A stretch of DNA of 64,000 bases from Morella rubra (lineage: Eukaryota; Streptophyta; Magnoliopsida; Fagales; Myricaceae): assembly GCA_003952965.2 (NCBI GenBank), contig CM025853.1, positions 6,867,007 to 6,931,006 on the forward strand, given 5' to 3'. Shown here piece by piece: positions 1 to 11,164 of the stretch. The notes beneath the pieces are model-generated. The model made no database searches. It had not been told where the DNA came from and saw only the letters and a program-made list of their open reading frames with translations. The position numbers and the translations under genes are program-made. Position 1 is the stretch's first letter; each line of letters starts with the position of its first letter.

Positions 1-3000
1 CCGTAAAAATCAATATCTTTCCCATTGTGATCTCTTGGAACAAGCACTCCATTGTTTTGAGTTTTACGACATTGTTCTCGGTCAATAGTGTGATACCTAA
101 CCCCTCCGACGATACATCCAGAGTATCGTTTAGCACGTTCATCAGGACCACATGCTAATGCATATAAATCATCATGCACATTCGACGGATTTTCATCACG
201 CAAGTTAATCTATAAAACATGAAAACAAAACATTATCATAAGTACATGGCAAACAAATCCTATGAAATAATATCAATATAAATAAAATAAATGTCTTCTT
301 AGTTAAGAATTCATACACGTTTCTTGAACCACTTTGGAAACTCTTCCTCATGCTGACTCATCGACATTGGTTGAACTTTGTCTCTTTAGAATGTCAATAT
401 GTTCACTATAGTTAAACTATTTATCAATAAAAATGTACGTAAAGAATTGAAATTGAAAATACCAATATGAAATATAATTGAGAATTTACCTCAGGTATGC
501 ATCAATCTCAAAGCAATTGTTCAACACATACCATCTAACTTTTCTGAACTCTGCTCCTAACAAATCATACCCTGCTTCAGCTCCTAATGGCCTAACATCT
601 TGTGAAAAAATACTGAACTTATCACGTATCAGATGCTCATTTCCTCCAACAATATTTTTGTCCCTCTGTTAAAACGTGTCTCAACACCACCAAGATACAT
701 AGAACAGAACGTCAGACACTCGTAATCCACATATGCCTCAGCGATTGACCCCTCTGCGCGTGCTTTATTGCGTGCAAACGTTTAAGTCTCCCCAAAAACC
801 GCTCCATCGGATACATCCACCGATATTGTACTGGGCCAGCGAGGATAGCTTCACGAGGAAGGTGGACAGCCAAATGAACCATTACATCAAAGAATGAAGG
901 TGGAAGTATTCTCTCCAACTTACATAGGATCATGCCAATATCTTCATCCAAATGCCTCAAGACATCCATATTCAATGTACGTGAACACAAATCCTTGAAA
1001 AATAGGCTCAGCTCTGTTATTGCAACCCGAACATCTTTGGTCAAATAACCACGAATCCCAACTGGAAGTAGACGCTGTAAAAATACGTGACAATCGTGAC
1101 TTTTCATTCCAGTGATTTTACCTTCATTCTCTTTCACACAACGAGAGATATTAGAAGCATACCCATCTGGAAACTTTACATTTCTCACCCAATTACAAAA
1201 TTCAATCCTCTCTTTCTTTGTTAAGGTATAACATGCATGCGGCATAACATAGGATTGACCATGAGGTTGTAGATGTAAATCCTCTTCACCTTCATCTTAG
1301 CTAAATCTTTACAAGAGTTCACTGTATCTTTCGTTTTCCTCTCAATATTCAACAATGTCCTGAAAATATTCTCACATATATTTTTCTCGATATGCATAAC
1401 ATCCTAAATTGTGGCGCACTTTCAAAGTTGACCAGTATGGTAACTCAAAAAATATACACTTCTTTGTCCAATTCAACTCCTCCTAGTACATTTTCTCTTC
1501 TTCAAAGCTTTACTAAACTGTACTAGTCTTACACTCGACAATTGCATTAATATATCCTCACCTGACAATTCTCTTGGTGGTAGCCCATACTCGTCTTCAC
1601 CATCAAACATTGTTCGATTCTTCCTCTAATTGTGGTCCATTGGTAAATAACGGCGATGACCTATGTAGCACATCTTTCTACTGTGTGATAGATATTTAAA
1701 AGCAGTAGATTGGTTACACGTTGGACATGCCAATTTTCCCTTCGTACTCCAGCCAGATAAATTACCGTATGCCGGGAAATCATTGATAGTCTACATCACT
1801 ACTGCATGCATTTGAAAATAACTAGACGTTGATGCATCAAATGTACGAACACCTTCGACCCATAATATTTTTAACTCTTCCACCAAAGGTTGTAAGTAAA
1901 CATCAATATCGTTTCTTGGAGATCTTGGTCCGGGAATAAGTAATGTCATCATAAAGAATGGATCCTTCATGCACTTCCAAGGTGGCAAATTGTATGGCAT
2001 AAGCACCACTGGCCACATGCTATAACTTGTACTCATATTGCCAAATGGATTAAATCTATCGGCGGCTAACATAAGACGAATATTGCGAGCTTCCCGTCCA
2101 AACCATTCATGTTCCTTGTCGAACTCTTTCCATGCCAACGAGTCTGCCGGATGCCTCAAGTTATCTTCATCTAGGATCCGTTTTTCTCTATGCCATCTCA
2201 TGTCCTCAGCCGTCTTCTTTGAAATAAACAACTTTTGCAATCTTAGTATTAATCGGAAATGACGTAGAACTTTCTTAGGAACCTTCTTCCATTTTGTTGC
2301 ACTATTGACCCATCTAGATTCACCACATACCGGGCACACTTCTAACTTCTTTGTTTCCTTCCAAAACAAAATACAGTCATTGACGTATGCATGTATGGGT
2401 ATATAATCAAGACCCAGACCCCGATTTAATGTTCTTGCCTCCCTATATGATTTAGGTAGTGTCTCTCCTTCTGGAAGAGCTTCTTTAATCAAATCTAAGA
2501 TCATATTAAATGCTGCAATACTTATATTGTGTAGGGTCTTTATATGCATCAATCGTACAATGAATGCTAACTTTGAAAAACGCTCACAACCCGGATAAAG
2601 AGGACGTCTTGCATCTTCCAATAGGCGATCAAAATCCTTTGCTCCATATTCCCCTGTAGTTGGTTCATCATTATTTCCTCCATCTTCAGATGTTGTACCC
2701 GTAAACATCCCCGCACCGATATCCTCCAACATTTCATCTATTTCCTCGATCGGTTCGTCAGCATCATTCACTTCATTCTTGTTGCTATCATCCACAATAG
2801 CATCAGCATGCCTAAACTCACCATATGGTTCACCGTGCAACACCCATTTAGTATAACTTTTATCAATCCCATGCACAATCAAATGATCCTCAACTCTCCC
2901 CACTTCTTGAAAGTATACATTCATACACCGCAGACAAGAGCACCTCATCTCATTCTTGTCATCTACACATCCACGTGCCATAATCATGAACTATTTTACC

Positions 3001-3056
3001 CCTTCTAAATACCTCTTCCCGAATCGATTAGTTTCATTCATCCAACTCTTATCCAT
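1..3056 (-). pseudogene. CACTA TNP2-type transposase pseudogene, partial
   Basis: This would cut and paste the surrounding CACTA element in the nucleus. Four family domains can be read in order on the minus strand: the transposase-associated N-terminus (start MDKSWMNE at 3056, then CSCLRCMN), the Transposase_21/TNP2 core (NDFPAYGNLSGWSTKGKLAC near 1780, DVMHIEKNICENI near 1400), DUF4218 (PPSFFDVMVHLAVHLP about 900, FDKFS/LGAEAGYD about 600) and DUF4216 (FPKWFKKR about 330, GVRYHTIDREQCRK about 100). Family-typical introns fit at about 386-489 and 214-318. It is broken: an in-frame TAG at 2991-2993, a TAG at 1791-1793 where the family has Trp, further stops between 1380 and 1650, and frame changes near 775 and 672. 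The C-terminus lies outside the window. The start at 3056 is chosen because MDKSWM is the usual N-terminus of this family. Confidence 0.9.
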
Positions 3057-4083
3057 CTTTCTCACCTTTAAGAAAGACAACAAACAACAAAGCTTACTGA
3101 GACATGCAATATGACGTTCATCTACTTTAAAATTATAAGTCAATATTTTCCCGTAATAAGATAAAGAAACTATATATATACTAATTCATTACAAGCAAGT
3201 TGATCACTTTAGAGACTTTTTTAAGAAATTTTAAAAGCTATGATGAGTCATTTTATTATAAGTGAAATCACAAAGACCTATAGTACAATTAAGCCTAAAA
3301 GAATCACTAGTGCAAACTTTGCACAAAGTTATTTTTAGCTCAAAGTGTTGTGCATTCAACAGACATCTCTGTATCAAATTCAAATAACTCTTCTTGTAAA
3401 AATTGCAGACGGAAAGTCATCAATTATATGCTTAATCTCATATCTACACAGCATCACTCAAATAATCAATGAGATCCTACCGAAATATTACATGTTCCCA
3501 TCTTCTTCAACAGCAAATCATGCGTCCGACTCCTTACAGATGAAATAATAAAAGTAATTCATGTTTCTTGACCAAAATAATACAAGTAATCCACGTTCAC
3601 ATTTCTTGAAGATTAAGCAAGGTGAATTGTAGGGAAAATCCAAAGTGACAGAGAGACAAAGAGAGAGAGCTGGGTTTAATTGCTGAATAAAAATTTCACA
3701 AGAAAAATAGACAACAAAATAACACAAAAACAAGAGAAGCTTACCAAGAAGCTTCTTTCCCCTGTGTTTGCCTGGACTCACAAGAAGCAGTAGAAGCTTC
3801 ACGTGGACTGATCACCGAAATGGGTACAAATATTCAAAGTTTGGATTTTTAAAATTAATGAGAAGAAAATAAAATAAGGGAATGGGTAGGAATAACTTAC
3901 CAAGCTCGTATGACTAAAAAGGAAGACGAAAGATGGGTTCAAATTTCTTGACGCTGGAGTGTAGAGCTCTGCATCTCTATTTCAATGGCGTCTTTCTCTT
4001 CGTCTCTGTTGAATAGATTGCCGTGAAGGAAAATTCCCGCGACGCCAAGTCTTTTTTTTTTTTTTGTCTTCGTGGCAATTCCG
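3057..4083 (-). other. Presumed 5' leader of the TNP2 gene, no ORF
   Basis: This is non-coding sequence between the TNP2 start and the internal palindrome cluster. It is AT-rich and has only short chance ORFs. Its position makes it the likely 5' untranslated region, possibly with a leader intron, of the TNP2 gene on the minus strand. I see no conserved coding segment in it. Confidence 0.4.
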
Positions 4084-4480
4084 TTCGACCACCCTATAAT
4101 ACTCGTTCGAACGACAAACATTTATCTTAAACGGTGCGTTAAGAGATTAAGTTAAATAGTGCGTAACATATTCGTTCGAATTAACAATTTGCGTTCGACC
4201 AGATATTACATTAGGTTACACGGTGCGTTTAAGCAATTAAGTTAAACGGTGTGTAACACATTTGTTTGAACGGACCATAGATATTTGACCGAGAATATAA
4301 TTAAGTAAAACGGTACCTAAGACACAACTGTTCAAACCAGAAGTTCCCGCTCGAACAAACTTTACGTGGGAAATATTCTTAACATTTAATACAAGCATTA
4401 CACGACGTCGTATGCAATGGCAGAAGCCTTTTGAAATGACACGTGTAATGTCTCGTTCGAACGGGTATTTTGGTTTGAAC
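4084..4480. repeat. Internal CGTTCGAACG palindrome cluster
   Basis: Several exact or near copies of the 10-bp palindrome CGTTCGAACG occur here (for example around 4105, 4170 and 4455). Two copies of a longer unit containing ACGGTGCGTT and ATTAAGTTAAA lie near 4132 and 4217. The same motif crowds the element's outer end (8883-9690). In En/Spm the subterminal motifs bind the element's own regulator; a second cluster just upstream of the transposase gene suggests a promoter-proximal binding array. That role is an inference. Confidence 0.6.
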
Positions 4481-5107
4481 TAGATATTCCAAAGCCGATT
4501 TTAATATATAAATGCTAATGCTTTAGCCGATTTAAATACACAAATGCTAATTTAAACCTTTTTCATGAAAAAGTCAGATTTAAATTAGTTATATTAAACT
4601 AAGTTCATGTATCAAAATTAAAGTTATATAATCATTAAACAACTATAATGGATTTAAATATGAGAAATTAGAAAATATAATTTCGAATACGGGTGAAGCT
4701 AAAGAAGTACAATTTTTTATATGAATCGTTACTTGTGTTCATCTACTATTTAATTTATCAATCAATAAGTTTATATATTTACTATATATAGATCGATATA
4801 TATATATATATATCCCAACAAGTTTACTATATATAATATTTTTCTTTTGATATTTTTTCATAGACTAATGTAGTGGATTTAAATATTACATTATAAATAT
4901 AATATAAAATATCTTTACAATATAATTGATCATAAAAAGGAGCTAAAAAGTTTGATATAAAAGCTGCAGCAATAGTGCATGATCATAATAATATAATAGG
5001 CATCAAAACATAATATCCTAAAATGTGATCATAATAGCATAACATGCATAAATACATAATATCCCAAAGTCTCGATACATAGTCATAATAATAATAAAAA
5101 AAAAATC
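4481..5107. other. AT-rich spacer between the two CACTA genes
   Basis: Strongly AT-rich sequence with a short (TA)n run near 4798-4811 and no coding potential. It separates the end of ORF-A from the internal palindrome cluster, as the satellite-bearing spacers do in the other CACTA copies of this window. Confidence 0.5.
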
Positions 5108-6197
5108 TCACACAACATACTTAAAACATAATAGACGCCACCAAGTGTCTCGTTCCTTCCTTAGTTCACGGATCTCCTCCTCAATCTTGTCAAATCGCTC
5201 ATCCATCCGCGTCGTAATCTCCTCCAACAACATGTTCATCCATGGAGGACGCTCGACCTGGCTCGAGGAGCTCTGACCAACCTCATAAGTGGATGATCTA
5301 CCTCGTCGTGTGGGCTGGCTACGAGGAGGCGGTCCGCCGTCCATGGTGTCCTCATCTGCGCCGACATCCCCAGCAACATGTGCTCCAGCCTGACCAAGAT
5401 GAGCTGCACTGGGACTGAATGTACTATGACATATTGGCCCAATTGGACATCGTATCTTCCCATCAGGTAAAATAGGAACACCAGCAGCTACCAACATGCA
5501 CGAGATCAGCAAGCCATGTGGGAGACCATCTCGCTCGGATGTATACCGTGCATCTCGAAGTATCTGCTGAACAATAAGAGCTGGGAGATCAATCGGAGTT
5601 CGACGCGCAACCATAACAAGAAGGAATCCACGCTTGAAACTAAGCTCGGACTAGTGATGTTTCGGCGCCACGTCCTAAACGATAATAAGATGAAGCATTT
5701 GGAAGAATGCTGTCATATCTCGATGGCATATCAATGTAGATGGCATAGTCATATCTGCACCCATAACTTCCTTCCACACTTCTTCCGGTGTCATGTCAAA
5801 CGGAGGTCCAATGGTCGGGTATGCCGGCACCTGGGGTCTCAGTAATCCAATAAACTGAGCAATAATATTAGTAGATAGTGTGAAAAAGACTCCCCTCACT
5901 TGGATAGTCAGCTCCTCGACATTGGCATCAACAGTAAGAACTTGTGCATAGAAGTCACGCACAAGATCAACGTATACGTCACCAGTAGATCCGAGAAATT
6001 GAGCCCATCCCCTCTCCTCAAAGTTAGACTGTATGCTCTGACCTTCATACTCCAACTCGTTGAAATCCCTCGAGCGAACAACTCGCTCAATAACAATTCG
6101 GTCTCTTATAAATCAACGCTTGATGCTGAGCTATAGACAATGACTCTCTAGGTTGAGCTGCTTGTGAAGATGATGATGCACGTCTTCTTGGTGCCAT
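5108..6197 (-). pseudogene. CACTA ORF-A, putative plant transposon protein-like
   Basis: The reading starts at MAPRRRASSSSSQAAQPRES (6197) and contains ERGWAQFLGSTGDVYVDLVR, then FYAQVLTVDANVEELTIQVR, then the conserved-looking FDMTPEEVWKEVMG. A second part has IDLPALIVQQILRDARYTSE and LPHGLLISCMLV, a low-complexity linker rich in Ser, Gln and Arg, and a C-terminal coiled coil (MDERFDKIEEEIRELRKE). The layout resembles the 'putative plant transposon protein' domain (PF20167 type), whose function is unknown. It is interrupted by a stop or frame change near 6090 and another near 5670, so it is probably inactive. It lies in the same orientation as TNP2 and appears to be the element's second gene. 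Similar ORFs recur at 16860-17760, 43290-44280, 55650-56880 and 59050-59812. Confidence 0.65.
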
Positions 6198-6761
6198 TTT
6201 GAAAGCTGCAAAATAATTAAATCTAAAATTAATTCGTATATAATTAATAAAGTGATTATATAATATAAAATCATAAGGATACTTTCTATCTTACAATATG
6301 TTATTAATCATGGAGAACAATTTATAAAATAAAATACATGTAAATATTAACTTTTGGTGAACTTATAAAATGTCTTTCTATCTTTTGAATTTTCTTCAAC
6401 TATCCAACTAAATACTTTTTAATTATAGTATCTCATTCTTAAAAATACATTTTGAGCAAATTGAACAATAGGACATTTACTAGCCAGGGAGAAATCAAAG
6501 GTATTTATTAGGCAACACGTAGATTATGTTGTTGAACATAAAAATATTCTCTAAAATGCTACAAACAATATGAACAAACACGAAAAAGTAATCCGATTGG
6601 ACACATATAGAACGCAGTGGATAAACCACATTTGAGAAGATTTAGATATGGTGTAATATCATTGATAAGTTATCTGAAGTAACGAAGAACAAAAAAAACA
6701 CAAAGAACAAAACAAACCACATTTGGTCCTACTAATGAAGAAAAAAAAAAAGAACTTACCC
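6198..6761. other. Non-coding CACTA sequence upstream of ORF-A
   Basis: AT-rich sequence between the ORF-A start and the Pack-MULE insertion. I see no ORF of note and no repeat other than short poly-A runs. It is the likely leader of ORF-A, now separated from the outer subterminal region by the Pack-MULE. Confidence 0.4.
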
Positions 6762-6772
6762 CTTTTTTTTTT

Positions 6773-8588
6773 GGGAAATTTGCTTTTTAGTCACTGGATT
6801 TTTACCCCTTTTCATTTTTAGTCCTAAAATTTAGTGGTTCAAATTTTTAGTCCTAGATCTTTTCATACTTAAAAAAAATAGTCCATTCGTTACCTTCCGT
6901 TAGTATGACTAACAGAAATTTCATCCACGTCAGCGTCCATTTTCTACGTAAGCTGATATTTCCACGTCAGCGTCCACTTCATAATTGATTGCCCTAAACG
7001 ACCGATAGCTCCCAACCAGTTAAATGAAACTGTGCATTTCGTTCCGTTGGAGACTTAAGCCGATCAAACATCCACGACGACATATGTCTTTCCACATATC
7101 TCTTGAGTAAACCCTAGACCAGAAGTAGGTGGAAACGGAGGAGGGAGGAGGCCTGCTGAACCTAACCCGCCATTGCCGAGCACCTCTGCTGCAGCCTTCA
7201 TCAAATCAGCCATCCCAAATGTACCCTTCTCATCATTCAGCATTAGAAGATCACCTATCCCGTTCTTTCCATGGCTTGAACCTTTTTTTAAATCGCTTTT
7301 CAGCCAGGTCGAGTATTTCATTTCCTTGCTGTGATTTGAACTTGGCACGTGCACCTTAACTTCCTGATCGTCCTCCATTTCTTTTACACCAAGGATACTG
7401 AAGTTGTCATCCTTATACTTCGCATAAATACCACAGCCAAATATAACCAAGAGAAACACTATGATGGCAAGGAACAAGAGCACTACGATGGTGTCGTTGC
7501 TGGGCTAGACTGCAGCTTCAGGGCCCGATGTTGCTTTATCCTTATCCGCGCAAACCTTGTCGAGCGGTTTCCCACAAAGTCCTTTATATCCATCAAAAGG
7601 ATTCGTAGCAAATACCGACAAGCTCTTAGGGATTTCACCTTCCAATTTATTGTTCGATAAATCGAGATGTTTCAACGAGGTTTGATTCAAAGGCGGGATA
7701 CCTCCCGTGAACTGGTTGTTTTCGAGGTGGAGTTGTATGATATGAGGTAGTTCAGTCACAGACTCAGGTATCGTTCCCATTAATTGGTTGTGGGAAAGCC
7801 AGAGTTTCTTCAACGATGTAAAATGAGAGAAAAAGTCTGGAGGAATATCGCCAAAGAACCGATTGCCTGTTAGTAAAAGAGACTTTAAAACACCAACCTT
7901 GTGAAAATCTGGGATTGGACCTAAGAATGAGCTATTTCGACGAGGTCAAGTAAAGAGTCGACGTCTATCTTTCCCGAAAGACCTAAGCCTGCAAGATGGA
8001 GACCGGTGATGATGCCACCAGAGCAAATGACTCCCTTGCACTTGGCCGAGCAAGGAGAGGAGTCGGGAACCCAGGAACTTAGATCGTCTGCATGGGTGAA
8101 TGATCTCTTGAGTTTGAGGAGAGCCTGGTTTTCGGAGAGGGAAAGAGAGATGGGAGAGAGGGAGGAAATGTGGAGGTGGAGGAGGAAGAGAAGAGGAACA
8201 GTGGCCATTGCTGAATTGGGCTATGGGAGGAAACCGAGTTATCACAGAGTGGTTAAAACGCGCGTCCTTTACAAATGAAAACGCTGTGTTTTTTGCTGCG
8301 ACGGAATCCTTTAACGCACGGGTTGATTCATTGAATGCAGCGTTTTCATTTATGTTTAGATGTGAGCTGTATGTCGTTTACCTAGTGAAAAGAATGACGT
8401 GGAAATTGATGCTAATTTAGAGAGGCATGCTGACGTGGATGAAATTTATGTTAGTCATACTAACGGAAGGTAACAGATGGACTATTTTTTTTAAGTATGA
8501 AAAGATCTAGGACTAAAAATTTGAACCATTAATTTTAGGACTAAAAATGAAAAGGGGTAAAACTCAGTGACTAAAAAGCAAATTTCCC
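6773..8588 (-). mobile_element. Pack-MULE carrying a receptor-kinase gene fragment
   Basis: The ends are long inverted repeats beginning GGGAAATTTGCTTTTTAGTC: left about 6773-6935, right about 8429-8588, nearly identical by eye. An 11-bp direct repeat CTTTTTTTTTT flanks them (6762-6772 and 8589-8599). Terminal repeats of about 160 bp and a 9-11 bp target duplication are diagnostic of Mutator-like elements. There is no transposase inside; instead it carries a pollen receptor-like kinase gene fragment in one orientation, which defines a Pack-MULE. It sits inside the CACTA element, so it is younger than that insertion. The duplication is low-complexity, so its exact length is uncertain. Confidence 0.88.
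7064..8208 (-). pseudogene. Captured pollen receptor-like kinase (PRK) fragment
   Basis: The intact family are plasma-membrane LRR receptor-like kinases acting in pollen-tube signalling. From the Met at 8208 there is a hydrophobic signal peptide (about residues 1-25), an LRR N-terminal cap (ENQALLKLKRSF, LSSWVPDSSPCS, GVICSGGIITGL) and LRRs through LKKLWLSHNQLMGTIPES and LKHLDLSNNKLEGEIPKSL. The end-cap GYKGLCGKPLD, a transmembrane helix (about 7486-7420) and the PRK signature LNDEKGTFGMADLMKAAAEV then GNGGLGSA follow. Homology stops abruptly there and unrelated sequence follows to a stop, so almost the whole kinase domain is missing. There is also a frame change with loss of part of the first LRR near 7930 and an in-frame TAG at 7505-7507. 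The flanking MULE inverted repeats show it is a captured copy, not the resident gene. Confidence 0.88.
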
Positions 8589-8599
8589 CTTTTTTTTTT

Positions 8600-9803
8600 G
8601 TGCAACGCTAATCTTATATATGCAAAAACTGAAATGAAATGCAAGATAGAATGAAAAAATGAAGGACAAAAGACAAACAACAAGCAAATGGAAACAGAAA
8701 AAATGAAAGGCTACGGAGATGATCCGTACCTGAGGAAGACGAAATCGAGAATAATCTGGTGGAGAAAATGGAGAGTCGTGGATGAAATAGAGCATTCTCC
8801 TTTAACTGTTTCTTTATGAAGTGTATTCCACATGGTTTGAACAAAAGGCTTTTAAAACTAAACCAGAACGTTTTGGGAACAAGATGATGATTGGAATTTC
8901 GTTCGAACGATATATTGTAGTTCGAACGCATGTTGGACAGATGGCACCAATCTAAAGGTCCTCAATTACGAACTCCCACGAATCTCGTTCGAACCAGAAC
9001 CTACGTTCGCACAAGGTCAGGCGTTGCAGGCACCGAAGAGACGTTGTCTGTGACGCCTTAATCACAGATGAACAAGAAACGGACACCTATCAATCTCGTT
9101 CAAATACCAAACATTTGTTCGAACGCGTTCAGGCATTGCAGCCAACGTCTTTTCATTGCTTGCAACGCCTCACACTTGAACAAACCAAACACGAACACCT
9201 ATCGTTTACGTTCGAACACATAATTTCGTTCGAACGGTATTTGGCACGTCTTGACATTGCCTTCGAAGCCGCACACACCAATGAATCATCAACGAACACG
9301 TGTCATCCTGTTTGAACGACGTCTTTCCTGTGTGAACGACAACGGGGAAATTTTCTGCATCGATGGTAGGTCGTCGCGGATGTTTCCAATCAACGATGAT
9401 TCCAATATGTCGTTGCGAAAACTTACTGTTCGACCGATAATAGCCGATCGAACGAAGGTTTTAATTTGGTGACAAACATATTTCATCACTGAAACTTTCA
9501 GCAACTTTTTTTTTTGCAACGGAATTAATTAAGCGTCGCTGAATAGAGTTCGAACGGGATCATGATGTTCGAACAGTGTTTGGTTCACTGTTTTAATTTA
9601 ATGGTTTTTTATCTGGTTCGAACGAGAGGTTCCTATTCGATTGGAGTTTTGGGCGATGATTTTTTTATGTCGTCGCTGAAGTTGTTTACTTGTCGTTATC
9701 AGTGACGAAATATTAATATCGTTGCTGAAAGTCGCTGAAATCAGCGACGAAAGGTATTTTGCCACTGAAAATTTCACCGCTGAAAGTCAGATTTGTTGTA
9801 GTG
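8600..9803. repeat. Outer subterminal region of the CACTA element
   Basis: Many copies of CGTTCGAACG and half-sites (TTCGTTCGAAC, GTTCGAACG) occur between 8883 and 9690. They are followed near the terminus by repeats of TCGCTGAA and AGTGACGA (9660-9780). Dense short repeats next to the terminal inverted repeat are typical of CACTA elements and serve as binding sites for the element-encoded DNA-binding protein. No host gene is seen here. Confidence 0.75.
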
Positions 9804-10275
9804 CTAGATCGAGGTACATATTTATGCACAAATATGTCTACTCTTGTTAGGCCTCTATTAAATAGCATGATGAACTCCATCATTGAGGTGGTAACATTAA
9901 GTAGAAGTGTGAGAATATTGTAAAGGTACATGCACTGAACGAGATCGAATATGGATATATACATTTTGAAAGTGATCACTGATGGTTAGAATGTTATTTA
10001 GCACAATTAGCTTGTGGTATCCTTAGACTTAAGAGGTTTGTACAGGTTTGTTTATTGTGTGCTTGTTCTTTGATCGAGTCATATTTAAATGATCTTTCTA
10101 GGTCAAATATTTAAGACAACGTTCGATCTTGTACGTGATAAATGAGTATGTATCAATGCCCAACAAGGAATTCACTAGTCTCTTGATGAGCTAGTGTATT
10201 AAGTATATTTGTATAGAGTTAGACTTGAAAAGAAATCATTGACCAGTGAAATTTTGTGAAAAGGTTTATTCAAAG

Positions 10276-10312
<37 letters not shown>

Positions 10313-10560
10313 GATTTTTTTTTGAAATAATATGAGACTAATAGGTTACAGATTGAGAACTAAGAATTATATGAGTTAGAGATTTAATCAATGATAATGT
10401 CCGATCCAATTGACTATTATGGAATATAACATGGTGGAGGGATAGATAAGCAAATAATTGTTAGCAAAAGATATTTCACTAATCAATCTCATCTTTCGGG
10501 GGTCAATTGTGATATGTTGATAGATATGATCGCAATTAGTAGAAGCCCTGAATTTGGAAT
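9804..10560 (+). mobile_element. Copia LTR remnant interrupted by the CACTA
   Basis: From the base after the CACTA end the sequence follows a Copia LTR that also occurs at 22888-23310 and, inverted, at 28370-29111. Shared landmarks include a TCATTGAGGTGGTAACATTA-like block, a GATCACTGAT block and a TTTCTAGGTCAAA block. The beginning of the LTR is missing on this side and should lie beyond the left edge. It is an old, broken fossil. The distal boundary is approximate. Confidence 0.6.
10279..10308. repeat. (TA)n microsatellite
   Basis: About 15 uninterrupted AT/TA dinucleotides lie inside the LTR remnant. It is a simple repeat with no other signal. Confidence 0.95.
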
Positions 10561-10982
10561 AAAATAAGGAAAATAATGAAAGAAGAGTTTTTCATGTGAT
10601 CTTAAGGCCGATATCTGAGATCAGAGTATCCCTAAATATCCCACCCCATATTACAACTATGGTTTAGAAAAAGATTATACGATAGATTTCCAGAGTGGTT
10701 GGCCATTAGAACTTTGAGAGAAACTCTTTGATGACTGTGAGACGTGGAAAGGAAGGAGACATCACATTTGGGTTGTATGACATCCACAACACTCAAGTGG
10801 TGAGATATACAAAATCCTAAAAAAATTAATGAAAATCGAAGATCGTAAGAATCATCGAAGATTGAATACTTAGAAGACAATTGGTAAGTACTTTTCCACA
10901 AGCGAACTTTCAGTAATAGTTGCGATCCTTGGCACTAATGGCCCACGGTGAATTCTCATTATAATTGAAACAAAGGTCTTGT
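10561..10982. other. Intergenic sequence, nothing recognised
   Basis: Moderately AT-rich, with only short ORFs that lack any familiar motif. It lies between the LTR remnant and the cysteine-rich fragment. Confidence 0.4.
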
Positions 10983-11129
10983 TCTCGTCGTTTCTGCATC
11001 TCATCACATGTCAATTGCTTCACTGCTTACGCGGATGCAGACTGCGCTAAAGCTGGAAGAGCTAGTTGCGCTCGGTTGGTTGGAGGCTGCTTGATTCGCT
11101 GTTGGCGAAGGAGCTGGTCAACATTGTAA
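10983..11129 (+). pseudogene. Possible cysteine-rich peptide exon or remnant
   Basis: An open frame ending at TAA (11127-11129) reads FCISSHVNCFTAYADADC, then CAKAGRASC, then CARLVGGCLIRCW. It has six cysteines, including one C-x7-C and one C-x3-C spacing of the kind seen in the intact gene at 12135-12545. No Met or signal peptide is in frame, so it would be a terminal exon or a decayed copy. Its downstream sequence (about 11165-11345) is similar to sequence downstream of the intact gene (about 12795-12990), which supports a tandem duplication. Because the protein similarity is limited to cysteine spacing, this call is tentative. Confidence 0.3.
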
Positions 11130-11164
11130 TTCTTACATGGGTGATGGCCTCCTTCAACACCTTG

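Larger units (their letters stand above)
1..9803 (-). mobile_element. CACTA (En/Spm) DNA transposon, left end outside window
   Basis: The right terminus reads ATTTGTTGTAGTG at 9791-9803, the reverse complement of a CACTA-type end (CACTACAACAAAT). CTA follows directly and would be the 3-bp target duplication; the other copy lies beyond the left edge. From its 5' end on the minus strand the element holds a subterminal block rich in CGTTCGAACG (about 9690-8883), a nested Pack-MULE, a second gene (ORF-A, about 6197-5108), an AT-rich spacer, an internal cluster of the same palindrome (4470-4084) and a TNP2 transposase pseudogene (3056 to beyond 1). The flank from 9804 onward matches the interior of a Copia LTR seen inverted near 28890, so the element landed inside an older LTR. 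Treating 1-9803 as one element is an inference from order and orientation; two abutting elements remain possible. Confidence 0.72.

Noticed and set aside
2038-2262. Plus-strand ORFs over the transposase
   Set aside because: They are shadows of the minus-strand TNP2 coding sequence.
5236-5845. Overlapping plus and minus ORFs around ORF-A
   Set aside because: They are alternative-frame readings of ORF-A without domain signal.
7921-8208. Resident LRR receptor kinase gene
   Set aside because: It lies wholly between Mutator-type inverted repeats with a target duplication, lacks the kinase domain and is interrupted, so it is a captured fragment.
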